Below, in pieces: positions 32,823 to 40,472 of a DNA stretch of 57,645 nt. The stretch comes from Amycolatopsis acididurans (GTDB lineage Bacteria > Actinomycetota > Actinomycetes > Mycobacteriales > Pseudonocardiaceae), in the NCBI RefSeq assembly GCF_012328925.1, contig NZ_JAAXLS010000043.1, forward strand, positions 1 through 57,645, in the 5' to 3' direction. Positions within the stretch are counted from its first letter, which is position 1. Each line of letters opens with the position of its first letter. Under the pieces are notes generated by a model. The model saw only the letters and a program-made list of their open reading frames with translations. It was not told the DNA's origin and ran no database searches. The position numbers were made by a program, and so were the translations under genes.

Positions 32823-33810
32823 GCTCCACTCCGGACAGTTCCAGCGCGGCGCGCGCCATCGCCGCGGTCGCGTCCACATCGGACATCAGCAGCGGCACCG
32901 CGCGCACCGCGACGCCAGGCACGTGCACCGTCTCGCCGGGCGCGACCAGCCACCCGTCCAGCAGGCCCGTGTCGGAGGTCTGCCGCGACCCGTAGTGCAC
33001 GCCGACGGCTTCGGCGGAGGTCTCCACGCCGATCGCGGTCAGGCACTCGTCGGCCATGCCGCGTACCGGCTTGCCGCCGATGATCGGGGAGACGCCGACG
33101 ACGCCGGCCGCCGTCTTGCGCAGCGCCTCGCGGACACCGGGCACGGACAGCACGGTGCCCACCGACACGACCGGATTGGACGGTGCGAACAACACCGCGT
33201 CGGCCTCGGCGATCGCGTCCAGCACACCCGGCGCGGGTGTGGCCTCCTCGGCACCGACCGGGACGATCGAATGCGCGGGCAGCGAGGCGCGGTAACGCAC
33301 CCACCACTCCTGGAAATGCAGCGCCTTGCGCTGTTCCGGGTTGTCCGGATCGTCCACCACGACGTGGGTCTCGACGCGGTCGTCGGTCATCGGCAGCAGC
33401 TTCACGCCCGGCTTCCACCGCGCGCACAGCGCCTCGGTCACCGCCGAGAGCGGATACCCGGCGCGCAGCATCTGGCTGCGGATGAGGTGGGTCGCGATGT
33501 CCTTGTCGCCGAGGCCGAACCAGCTGGGCTCGGCGTCGTAGGCGGCCAGTTCCTCCTTGACCACCCACGTCTCGCCCTTGTGCCCCCAGCCGCGTTCGGT
33601 GTCGATCCCGCCGCCGAGGGTGTACATGCACGTGTCCAGGTCCGGGGCGATCCGCAGGCCGTGCATCCACACGTCGTCGCCGGTGTTGACCACCGCGGTG
33701 ATCTCGTGCGGAGAGGAGCCCTCGCCGATCGGGGGGAGCCCGAGAGCGGCCTTCACGCCGAGCAGGAAGCGGGCGCCGCCCACCCCGCCGACAACTACGA
33801 CAACCTTCAC
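32815..33810 (-). CDS. fbiA: 2-phospho-L-lactate (phosphoenolpyruvate) transferase of F420 synthesis
   Basis: FbiA joins the phospho-lactyl/enolpyruvyl-diphospho-guanosine unit to the deazaflavin Fo, giving (dehydro)F420-0. The 331-aa protein begins VVVVVGGVGGARFLLG and carries NTGDDVWMHGLRIAPDLDTCMYTL, WFGLGDKDIATHLIRS, MTDDRVETHVV and APSNPVVSVGTVL, all CofD-family hallmarks. Length equals that of the mycobacterial protein. GTG 33810 overlaps the GNAT stop by four bases. It is followed by fbiB with an eight-base overlap, so the operon is translated as a coupled unit. Confidence 0.96.
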   Translation of the reverse strand: MKVVVVVGGVGGARFLLGVKAALGLPPIGEGSSPHEITAVVNTGDDVWMHGLRIAPDLDTCMYTLGGGIDTERGWGHKGETWVVKEELAAYDAEPSWFGLGDKDIATHLIRSQMLRAGYPLSAVTEALCARWKPGVKLLPMTDDRVETHVVVDDPDNPEQRKALHFQEWWVRYRASLPAHSIVPVGAEEATPAPGVLDAIAEADAVLFAPSNPVVSVGTVLSVPGVREALRKTAAGVVGVSPIIGGKPVRGMADECLTAIGVETSAEAVGVHYGSRQTSDTGLLDGWLVAPGETVHVPGVAVRAVPLLMSDVDATAAMARAALELSGVELD

Positions 33811-34547
33811 AGGGAGCGATCCTCGCACGCCGGAACCCAGTACCGATACCGATGGTGCTCACCGAAGCCGAGTGCCTCGTACAGGGCCAGCGCCGGCGCG
33901 TTGTCCACCGCGACCTGCAGCACGCACCGGGTCGCGCCACGGGCGGCGGCCCATGGTCCGCAGGCCGCCATCAACGCCTTCGCGAGCCCGCGCCTGCGGT
34001 GCCCGGGCCGGACGGCGAGCCGCGAGATGTGGAGCAGGTCGCCGGTCATCGCCGCCCGCACCGCGCCGCCGGTGATTTGTGCCACTCCATAGCCGATCTC
34101 CCCGGTGGTAAGCACGTGCCGCCGCGCGGGCCCCGGCTCGGTGGTGCCCGCGGTCAGTTCCCACCATGCGGACGTGGGGCGGGACAGAACCTCCGCACCG
34201 TCGCAGGGCCCGTCACCGAGCGGGCCGAGGAGTACCGACACCAGGTGCCCGGCGGCGTGACCGGTGTCGGGCACCCAGCCCGCCGCGGCCACCGCGCGTT
34301 CGGCCGCGCTGTCCACGATGGTGTGCACGACCGGGGGAATGCCCTGGTCACGGGCGAATTCGCGGACGCGGTCCAGTGCCTGGGGGACCGGCATGCCGGG
34401 ATCGCCGACCGCCAGCGCGCTGTTCGCGCGCCCGGTGAAACCCCCGGCCGCCCGCAGTCGCCAGTCGCCGATCTTGTCCTCGGTCACCGCCCGCCAGGCG
34501 TCCGCGCAGCGAAGTTCCAGGGTTTCGGAAGCGTCCACGAAGGCCAT
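33807..34547 (-). CDS. GNAT-family N-acetyltransferase, first gene of the fbi operon
   Basis: The 246-aa protein has a C-terminal GNAT fold with the acetyl-CoA loop ISRLAVRPGHRRRGLAKALM and the ending VDNAPALALYEALGFGEHHRYRYW; the N-terminal half may be a second, degenerate GNAT repeat (GWRLRAAGGF-like DWRLRAAGGFTGRANSAL). ATG 34547 is directly preceded by GGGGAGG, too close, whereas GTG 34538 has that site at good distance, so the true start may be 34538. It overlaps fbiA by four bases. The substrate is unknown; its place in the operon hints at a link with F420, but a simple rider gene is possible. Confidence 0.85.
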   Translation of the reverse strand: MAFVDASETLELRCADAWRAVTEDKIGDWRLRAAGGFTGRANSALAVGDPGMPVPQALDRVREFARDQGIPPVVHTIVDSAAERAVAAAGWVPDTGHAAGHLVSVLLGPLGDGPCDGAEVLSRPTSAWWELTAGTTEPGPARRHVLTTGEIGYGVAQITGGAVRAAMTGDLLHISRLAVRPGHRRRGLAKALMAACGPWAAARGATRCVLQVAVDNAPALALYEALGFGEHHRYRYWVPACEDRSL

Positions 34548-34567
34548 CCTCCCCGAGGAGACCGGTA

Positions 34568-34586
34568 TAAGGGTGCCCTTACCTAG
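34568..34586. promoter_or_regulatory. possible DtxR/IdeR-like iron box in the GNAT-fdxA divergent region
   Basis: TAAGGGTGCCCTTACCTAG matches the iron-box consensus at 13 of 19 positions (15 with A/T equivalence) and contains the perfect palindrome TAAGGGTGCCCTTA. It overlaps a leftward -10-like TTATAC (34570 to 34565) of the GNAT-fbi operon and lies 71 bases before the ferredoxin start. Weaker than the two boxes near 15.9 and 17.3 kb; the call is tentative. Confidence 0.4.
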
Positions 34587-34656
34587 GATTGGACTCGTAA
34601 GGCCGCGTAATGTCCGAAGTCGTAGCTGGATCTCATTAACACAGCAGGAGAACGCA

Positions 34657-34977
34657 GTGACCTACGTGATCGCCGAGCCCTGCGTCGACGTGCTCGACAA
34701 GGCGTGCATCGACGAGTGCCCAGTCGACTGCATCTACGAGGGCGACCGGATGCTCTACATCCACCCCGACGAGTGCGTGGACTGTGGTGCCTGCGAGCCG
34801 GTGTGCCCGGTGGAAGCTATCTACTACGAGGATGACGTCCCCGACGATTGGTCCGCCTACACCAAGGCCAACGTGGACTTCTTCGACAAGCTCGGGTCCC
34901 CCGGCGGTGCGTCCAAGGTCGGCAAGACCAGCGACGACCCGCAGTGGATCAAGGACCTGCCCCCGCAGGGCGAATGA
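34657..34977 (+). CDS. fdxA: seven-iron ferredoxin (3Fe-4S/4Fe-4S)
   Basis: This small electron carrier of 106 aa has the FdxA cysteine pattern CVDVLDKACIDECPVDC followed by CVDCGACEPVCPVEAI, giving one 3Fe-4S and one 4Fe-4S cluster, then the actinobacterial tail YYEDDVPDDWSAYTKANVDFF. GTG 34657 follows CAGGAG. It overlaps dapC by four bases (ATGA); the same ferredoxin-aminotransferase pair is conserved in mycobacteria (fdxC and Rv1178, from memory), so fdxC is an equally fit name. The upstream iron-box-like site might tie its expression to iron supply. Confidence 0.95.
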   Translation: MTYVIAEPCVDVLDKACIDECPVDCIYEGDRMLYIHPDECVDCGACEPVCPVEAIYYEDDVPDDWSAYTKANVDFFDKLGSPGGASKVGKTSDDPQWIKDLPPQGE

Positions 34978-36068
34978 GGTCCGGTAGCACCGCGCTCCCG
35001 GATTTTCCCTGGGACTCCCTCGCCGAGGTCAAAGCCACCGCGCACGCGCACCCCGGCGGTGCGGTCGACCTGTCGGTCGGCACGCCCGTCGATCCGGTGC
35101 CCGAACCGATCCGTGCGGCTTTGGCCTCGGTTTCGGACATTCCCGGGTACCCCGCGACGCACGGCACGCCCGAGCTGCGTGCCGCGGCCGTCGAGGCGCT
35201 GCGCCGCAGGCACGGCATCGAGGGCATCGAGCCCGACGCCGTGCTGCCCACCATCGGGTCCAAGGAGATGGTGGCCTGGCTGCCGAGGCTGCTCGGCCTC
35301 GGTCCCGGCGACACGGTGGTGATCCCGGAGCTCGCGTACCCGACCTACGAGGTCGGCGCGCTGCTGGCCGGTGCCTCCGTGCTGCGCGCCGACAGCCTCT
35401 TCGCGCTCGGCCCGCAGCGGCCCGCGATGATCTGGCTGAACTCCCCGTCGAACCCGACCGGCCGTGTACTCGGCGTCGACCACCTGCGCAAGGTCGTCGA
35501 ATGGGCGCGTGCGCGCGACGTGATCGTGGTCTCCGACGAGTGCTACCTGGCGCTCGGCTGGGAGGCCGAGCCACTGTCGATCCTGCATCCGTCCGTGTGC
35601 GGCGGCAGCACGCAGGGCCTGCTGGCGGTGCACTCGCTGTCCAAGTCGGCGAACCTGGCCAGCTACCGCGCCGGTTTCGTGACCGGCGACCCTCGGCTCG
35701 TCGCGGAACTGCTCGCGGTGCGCAAGCACGCCGGGATGATCGTGCCGCGCCCGGTGCAGGAGGCGATGACCGCCGCGCTGGCCGACGACGAGGCACTCGC
35801 CGTGCAGCGGGAGCGCTACGAACGGCGCCGCACGGTCCTGCAGAAAGCCTTGCACCACAACGGTTTCCGGATCGACTACTCGGAAGCCGGGTTGTATCTG
35901 TGGGCGAGCAGGGGTGAGGACGCCTGGCAGACCCTCGCCTGGCTCGCCGAGCGCGGCATCCTCGTCGCGCCGGGCACGTTCTACGGCCCGAAGGGCGGGC
36001 AGCACGTCCGCGTCGCGCTCACCGCGACCGACGAACGGGTCGAGGCCGCCGCGGAGCGGCTTCAGTAG
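34974..36068 (+). CDS. dapC: succinyldiaminopimelate transaminase
   Basis: DapC makes N-succinyl-LL-2,6-diaminopimelate from the keto acid, with glutamate as donor and PLP as cofactor, on the way to meso-DAP and lysine. The 364-aa fold-type I aminotransferase shows DLSVGTPVDPVPEPIR, LPTIGSKEMVAWLPRLLG, LNSPSNPTGRVL, DECYLALGW and the PLP-binding lysine in HSLSKSANLASYRAGF. ATG 34974 overlaps the ferredoxin stop. dapD and dapE lie 3.4-4.9 kb downstream, which supports the specific assignment over a generic aspartate aminotransferase. The 3' end overlaps the convergent TetR gene by seven bases. Confidence 0.92.
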   Translation: MRSGSTALPDFPWDSLAEVKATAHAHPGGAVDLSVGTPVDPVPEPIRAALASVSDIPGYPATHGTPELRAAAVEALRRRHGIEGIEPDAVLPTIGSKEMVAWLPRLLGLGPGDTVVIPELAYPTYEVGALLAGASVLRADSLFALGPQRPAMIWLNSPSNPTGRVLGVDHLRKVVEWARARDVIVVSDECYLALGWEAEPLSILHPSVCGGSTQGLLAVHSLSKSANLASYRAGFVTGDPRLVAELLAVRKHAGMIVPRPVQEAMTAALADDEALAVQRERYERRRTVLQKALHHNGFRIDYSEAGLYLWASRGEDAWQTLAWLAERGILVAPGTFYGPKGGQHVRVALTATDERVEAAAERLQ

Positions 36069-36637
36069 TCGCTGCCGTTGAGGCCGCGGTAGACGAACCT
36101 GGTCAGCGCCTCGATGATCTCTTCGTCGGAGAGGTCGTCGTGGCGCGCCTGGGCGTATCCGTCGATCAGCGTCCACATCATGGCCATGCTGATCTCGGGC
36201 CGGGCGGGCAGTGTCGCCACGTGGTCGAGGTGGTTCACGATCTCGGCCGCCTGCCGCGCCGAGTACGCGTCGAGCGCCCGCGCGAAGTCCTCGTTGACCA
36301 GCGCCGCCTGCCGCAGTGCTCGCATCGTCGCCTCGTGCTCGCGGTAGACCTTCCAGTACGCGCGCACGTGGAAGCGCACGGCCGCCGGATCCGAGAAGTC
36401 CGGATTGTGTTCCTCGCTCGCCGCCCGTTCGTCGCCGGCGGTGTCGATGTCGGCGAGCAGGGCCCGTAGCAGTTCTTCCTTGCCGTCGAAGTGGTTGTAG
36501 AAGGAGCCCGCCGCGCGGCCGGCCTCCTTGGTGATGTCGGTGATCTTCGTGCTCAGGTAGCCGCGGGTCGCGAACAACCGCTTGGCCGCGTCCTTCAACG
36601 CGGCCTCGGTCTCGGCCGCCTTCTCCTTGCGATTCAC
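36062..36637 (-). CDS. TetR-family repressor
   Basis: The 191-aa protein has an N-terminal TetR helix-turn-helix (AAKRLFATRGYLSTKITDITKEAGRAAGSFYNHFDGKEELL, described in parts) and an all-helical ligand domain. GTG 36637 follows AAGGAGGTGCC. It is divergent from the FAD monooxygenase gene, and the intervening DNA carries two identical palindromes (36676-36704) that are its likely operators. It probably represses the monooxygenase until an aromatic or phenolic ligand binds. An auto-regulatory effect is likely because the region is only 70 bases long. Confidence 0.9.
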   Translation of the reverse strand: MNRKEKAAETEAALKDAAKRLFATRGYLSTKITDITKEAGRAAGSFYNHFDGKEELLRALLADIDTAGDERAASEEHNPDFSDPAAVRFHVRAYWKVYREHEATMRALRQAALVNEDFARALDAYSARQAAEIVNHLDHVATLPARPEISMAMMWTLIDGYAQARHDDLSDEEIIEALTRFVYRGLNGSDY

Positions 36638-36675
36638 GGCACCTCCTTGACGGGGAACGCTAGCAACAGGCAACA

Positions 36676-36704
36676 TGAATCAGAATTCAGTGAATGGAGA
36701 TTCA
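36676..36704. promoter_or_regulatory. twin TetR operators
   Basis: Two copies of TGAATNNNNATTCA lie at 36676-36689 and 36691-36704, separated by a single base. The four-base centres are CAGA and GGAG; the latter is the ribosome site of the monooxygenase gene. The arrangement between a TetR gene and its divergent target makes an operator pair very likely. The half-site sequence is AT-rich in an otherwise GC-rich genome. Confidence 0.8.
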
Positions 36705-36707
36705 GCA

Positions 36708-38072
36708 ATGAGGGTGCTGATAGGGGGAGCCGGACCGACCGGGCTGACACTGGGCATCGATCTCGCGCGGCGAGGTGTCGACGTGCGCGTGGTCGACAAA
36801 GCGACCGAGTACTTCGCCGGTTCGCGAGGGGACGGGCTGCAGCCGCGCACGCTGGAGGTGTTCGACGACCTCGGCGTGCTCGATGCCGTACTGGCCGCCG
36901 GGGCGCCGCCCGCGCCCGTGCACGTCTACCTCGACGGGAAGTTCGCCATGGAGCGGCGGATCAGCGAGCCGCGCGAGGCGAGCCCGGACGTGCCGTATCC
37001 GAACCCGCACATGCTGGGCCAGTCGCAGACCGAGGGGATCCTGCGGGACCGGCTCGCGGAGTTCGGGGTCCGGGTGGAACCGGCCAGCGGGCTGACCGGC
37101 TTCACGCAGGACGCCGACGGGGTGACGGCGACGCTCGCGACCGGCGAGGTCGTGCGCGCCGACTACCTGGTGGGCGCGGACGGCGGTGCGAGTTTCGTGC
37201 GCAAGACCCTCGGCATCGAGTTCGAGGGCACGACCGACGAGTCGATCCGGATGTGTCTCGGCGACGTCGCGGCCGAACTCGATGCGGGCCACGCGTACCG
37301 GTTCGCCAAGGAGACCGACCCGATGACCGGCGTCGTGCTGAGCCCGCTGCCGGGCACGGATCTGTTCCAGTTCGCCCTGCCCCGAAGCGACGCCGAGCCC
37401 TCGCTGGACTCGCTGCGTGACGCGCTGGCCGCGGTGGGCGCCGACGTCCGGCTGACCCGCCTGGCGTGGAGCACGATCTGGCGGCCGAACGTGCGGCTCG
37501 CGAAGCGGTTCCGCGACGGGCGGGTCTTCCTGGCGGGCGACGCCGCGCACGTGCACCCGCCGACCGGCGGGCAGGGGCTCAACACCGGTGTGCAGGACGC
37601 CTACAACCTGGGCTGGAAGCTCGCCGACGGGTCACCCGAACTGCTCGACAGCTACGAGACCGAGCGGCGCGGCGTCGCGGCGGCGGTGCTGGGGCTGAGC
37701 ACCGGCCTGCTGCGCAAGTACACCGACGGCGACCAGGACGCGTTCAAGCGCGGCGAGGAATTCCATCAGCTGAACATCACCTACCGGACCACGGACGGCT
37801 TCCTGGTGCCGGGCGACCGTGCACCGGACGCGCCGGTGATCGACGAGAGTGGCAAGGAAATGCGGCTGTTCGACCTGTTCCGCGGGCCGCACGCCACGCG
37901 GCTCGTGTTCGGCGAACCCGCACCGGCCGAACCGCACGCGTACGCGGTGCTCCGCCCTGGCCGGTCCGCGCCCGGGCCGTACGTGACCGACGCCGCCGGA
38001 CACGCGTTCACCGCGTACGGCGCGTCCGACGGTGACGAGTTCGCGATCCGTCCGGACGGCTATGTGGCGTAG
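36708..38072 (+). CDS. FAD-dependent aromatic-ring monooxygenase
   Basis: This is a group A flavoprotein hydroxylase of 454 aa. It has the FAD dinucleotide motif VLIGGAGPTGLTLGIDLARRG (split, GxGxxG at 6-11), the DG motif YLVGADGGASFVRKTLG and the second FAD motif GRVFLAGDAAHVHPPTGGQGLNTGVQDAYNLGWKL (shown in parts). The C-terminal thioredoxin-like domain of phenol hydroxylases is present in degenerate form (residues 380-454). Enzymes of this type hydroxylate phenols, polyketides or antibiotics such as rifamycins and tetracyclines with NAD(P)H and O2. ATG 36708 is chosen because GGAGA lies seven bases upstream; ATG 36675 falls inside the operator. Confidence 0.88.
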   Translation: MRVLIGGAGPTGLTLGIDLARRGVDVRVVDKATEYFAGSRGDGLQPRTLEVFDDLGVLDAVLAAGAPPAPVHVYLDGKFAMERRISEPREASPDVPYPNPHMLGQSQTEGILRDRLAEFGVRVEPASGLTGFTQDADGVTATLATGEVVRADYLVGADGGASFVRKTLGIEFEGTTDESIRMCLGDVAAELDAGHAYRFAKETDPMTGVVLSPLPGTDLFQFALPRSDAEPSLDSLRDALAAVGADVRLTRLAWSTIWRPNVRLAKRFRDGRVFLAGDAAHVHPPTGGQGLNTGVQDAYNLGWKLADGSPELLDSYETERRGVAAAVLGLSTGLLRKYTDGDQDAFKRGEEFHQLNITYRTTDGFLVPGDRAPDAPVIDESGKEMRLFDLFRGPHATRLVFGEPAPAEPHAYAVLRPGRSAPGPYVTDAAGHAFTAYGASDGDEFAIRPDGYVA

Positions 38073-38075
38073 GGC

Positions 38076-38624
38076 TCAGCGGGGGTGCAGACCGTCCACA
38101 ATGACCGCGACGATCGTGTGCACGCGCTTGTCCCACTCGGATTCCGGGATCCGCGACAACGCGCCCAGCAACAGGATCACGTCGGCGGCGTCGACGTCCT
38201 CGCGCACCTGGCCGGCGGCTTTTCCCTTGTCGAGCAACGTCTCGAGCGCTTCGTCCAGCCGGTGATGGTGGTCGGAGTAGAGGTCGTGCCACACCGACGC
38301 CTCGATCGCCGCCATGACACCGCGTTTGACCCGCGCGTACTCGACCAGCCGCGCCAGCCATCCGGTCAGCGCCCGAATCGGGGTGTGGTCCGCCAGTAGT
38401 GGCGCGACGGCGTCGACGAGCTGGGTCAGCTCGTGCCGGTAGACCTCGGCCAGCAGGTGCTCGCGCGTCGGGAAGTGCCGGTACAGCGTCCCCTGTCCGA
38501 CGCCGGCCGCCTTGGCGATCGCGTGCAGTTTCAGCTCCGCGACGGCGCCGTTGGACTTGCTCAGCTCGGCCCGCGCGATCTCGACGATGCGGTCACGGTT
38601 GGCGATCGCGTCCGACCGCGGCAT
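38076..38624 (-). CDS. TetR-family repressor
   Basis: The 182-aa protein has the TetR DNA-binding domain (RIVEIARAELSKSNG, KLHAIAKAAGVGQGTLYRHF, TREHLLAEVYRHEL) and a helical effector domain resembling the SACE_7040/TetR C-terminal type. It is divergent from an SDR gene. A long inverted repeat between them (38648-38705) contains two GGACA-NN-TGTC motifs, a common TetR half-site pattern in actinomycetes. It probably represses the SDR gene and itself. The ligand is unknown. Confidence 0.9.
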   Translation of the reverse strand: MPRSDAIANRDRIVEIARAELSKSNGAVAELKLHAIAKAAGVGQGTLYRHFPTREHLLAEVYRHELTQLVDAVAPLLADHTPIRALTGWLARLVEYARVKRGVMAAIEASVWHDLYSDHHHRLDEALETLLDKGKAAGQVREDVDAADVILLLGALSRIPESEWDKRVHTIVAVIVDGLHPR

Positions 38625-38647
38625 GGCACGACTCCTTCCCCGCCGGA

Positions 38648-38705
38648 CTAAGCGGACAACTGTCCGGTACTGTCGGAACCGGTAACCGGACAGTTGTCAG
38701 CTTAG
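38648..38705. promoter_or_regulatory. long inverted repeat: paired TetR operators between divergent genes
   Basis: Arms at 38648-38668 and 38685-38705 are inverse complements except for one base: CTAAGC, one mismatch, then GACAACTGTCCGGT on the left, mirrored on the right. Each arm also contains a smaller palindrome of the type GGACA-NN-TGTCC. The 16-base centre is free for a promoter element. Position between the TetR gene and the SDR gene supports operator function. Confidence 0.75.
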
Positions 38706-38721
38706 GGCAGGAGACATTCCG

Positions 38722-39462
38722 ATGAGCGGATTGGACAGCAAGGTCGTCGCCATCACCGGAGCCAGCAGCGGTATCGGCGCGGCGACCGCGCGGGAGCTGG
38801 CGGGCCGCGGCGCCGCCGTCGTGCTGGGCGCCCGGCGCACCGATCGGCTCGGCTCGCTCGTGGCGAGCATCCAGGCCGGCGGCGGCCGCGCGGAGATGCT
38901 GGAGGTCGACGTGACCAGGCGGTCGGATCTCGAACGGCTGGTGGCGCTGGCCGTGGACCGGTTCGGGCGCCTCGATGTGCTGGTGGGCAACGCCGGAGTC
39001 GCCCGCACGGCGCCGATGGCCGCCCTCGACGTCGACGACTGGGACGCGATGATCGACGTCAACCTGCGCGGTGTGCTGCACGGCATCGCCGCGGCCCTGC
39101 CGGTGTTCCGCGAGCAGGGCCACGGGCACTTCGTGACCACCGTCTCGACGTCCGGGCTGAAGATCGTGCCGACGCAGGCGGTCTACGCGGGCACCAAGAA
39201 CGCCGTCCGCACACTGCTCGAGGCGCTGCGCCAGGAGTCCACCGACGGCGTGCTGCGCACGACCTCGATCTCGCCGGGATACGTCCGCACCGAACTCGTC
39301 GACTACATCGGCGATCCCGGGCAGCGCGAGCAGGCGCAGCAGACGATGGCGGCGCTGGGCATCGATCCCGGCGCCGTGGCGCGCGCCATCGCCTTCGCCA
39401 TCGAGCAGCCGGAGGACGTCGAGATCGGCGAGATCACCATCCGGCCGGCCCGGCAGGGCTAG
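38722..39462 (+). CDS. short-chain dehydrogenase/reductase
   Basis: The 246-aa classical SDR has the NADP motif ITGASSGIGAATARELAGRG (12-31), NAGVARTAPM, the active-site region with catalytic YAGTK (Tyr and Lys four apart) and SPGYVRTELVD. It reduces or oxidises a carbonyl or alcohol group of a small molecule; the substrate cannot be inferred. An AGGAGA ribosome site precedes ATG 38722. The adjacent TetR regulator and paired operators indicate induction by a ligand, perhaps the substrate. Its stop overlaps the dapD stop by four bases. Confidence 0.92.
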   Translation: MSGLDSKVVAITGASSGIGAATARELAGRGAAVVLGARRTDRLGSLVASIQAGGGRAEMLEVDVTRRSDLERLVALAVDRFGRLDVLVGNAGVARTAPMAALDVDDWDAMIDVNLRGVLHGIAAALPVFREQGHGHFVTTVSTSGLKIVPTQAVYAGTKNAVRTLLEALRQESTDGVLRTTSISPGYVRTELVDYIGDPGQREQAQQTMAALGIDPGAVARAIAFAIEQPEDVEIGEITIRPARQG

Positions 39463-40448
39463 TCGTTGGCGTGCAGGGCGGCGTTGAGCTCGACCGTGGC
39501 GCCCTCGCGGGCCACGACCTCGACCGAGCCCGTCGCGGAGTTGCGGCGGAACAGCGCGTTCGAGATGCCCGACAGCTCGCGGGCCTTCAGCGAGCGGCCC
39601 TCGACGATCACCTTCGTGCCCGCGGTGACATACAGCCCCGCCTCCACGACGGAATCGTCGCCCAGCGAGATGCCGACGCCGCCGTTCGCGCCGATCAAGC
39701 AGCGTTCGCCGAGCGAGATGACTTCCTTGCCGCCGCCGGAGAGGGTGCCCATGATCGACGCGCCGCCGCCGACGTCGGTGCCGTCACCGACCACGACACC
39801 CGCGGAGATACGGCCCTCGACCATCGAGGCGCCGAGCGTGCCGGCGTTGAAGTTGACGAACCCCTCGTGCATCACGGTGGTGCCACTGGCCAGGTGCGCC
39901 CCGAGGCGTACCCGGTCGGCGTCGCCGATGCGCACCCCGGTCGGCGTCACGTAGTCGACCATGCGCGGGAACTTGTCGACGCTGTAGACGGTGACGTGCC
40001 CGCGCGCCCGCAGCCGCAGCCGCAGCCGGGTCGCCTCGAAGCCCTCGACCGGGCAGGGCCCGTGGCTGGTCCAGACGACGTTGGACAGCAGGCCGAAGAT
40101 CCCGTCCAGGCTCTGCCCGTGCGGCTGCACGAGCCGGTGCGAGAGCAGGTGCAGGCGCAGGTACACGTCGTGCGCGTCGGCCGGTGCCTCGGCGAGACGG
40201 CCGATCGTGGTGCGCACGGCGACGACCTCGACTCCCCGGTCGGTGTCGGGGCCGAGCAGCCCGGCCGCGGCCTCGCCCAGCGCCTCGACGGCCTGTTCCC
40301 TGGACAGCCGCTCGGTGCCTGCGGTGCCCGCATCGGCCAGCTTCGGGTGCGGGAACCAGGTGTCCAGCACGGTGCCGTCGTCGGTCACAGTGGCCAGCCC
40401 GACGCCGTACGCGCCGGTGGTCTCTGGGTTCGGGGTCGCTTCACTCAC
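39459..40448 (-). CDS. dapD: 2,3,4,5-tetrahydropyridine-2,6-dicarboxylate N-succinyltransferase
   Basis: DapD succinylates tetrahydrodipicolinate in the succinylase branch of meso-DAP and lysine synthesis. The 329-aa actinobacterial-type enzyme has an N-terminal domain and a left-handed beta-helix made of hexapeptide repeats (VRIGDADRVRLGAHLASGTT, VVVGDGTDVGGGASIMGTL, CLIGANGGVGISLGDDSVV), followed by a C-terminal KARELSGISNALFRRNS. GTG 40448 has a -10-like TACGGT (40455-40460) six bases upstream and no ribosome site, so the mRNA is probably leaderless. dapE lies 480 bases away on the other strand, as in mycobacteria. Confidence 0.97.
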   Translation of the reverse strand: MSEATPNPETTGAYGVGLATVTDDGTVLDTWFPHPKLADAGTAGTERLSREQAVEALGEAAAGLLGPDTDRGVEVVAVRTTIGRLAEAPADAHDVYLRLHLLSHRLVQPHGQSLDGIFGLLSNVVWTSHGPCPVEGFEATRLRLRLRARGHVTVYSVDKFPRMVDYVTPTGVRIGDADRVRLGAHLASGTTVMHEGFVNFNAGTLGASMVEGRISAGVVVGDGTDVGGGASIMGTLSGGGKEVISLGERCLIGANGGVGISLGDDSVVEAGLYVTAGTKVIVEGRSLKARELSGISNALFRRNSATGSVEVVAREGATVELNAALHAND

Positions 40449-40472
40449 GCAACTACCGTAACCGAGCCCGGA

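Noticed and set aside
36675..36707. ATG 36675 as the start of the FAD monooxygenase
   Set aside because: It lies inside the operator pair, has no ribosome site, and adds residues that precede the FAD motif without family similarity.
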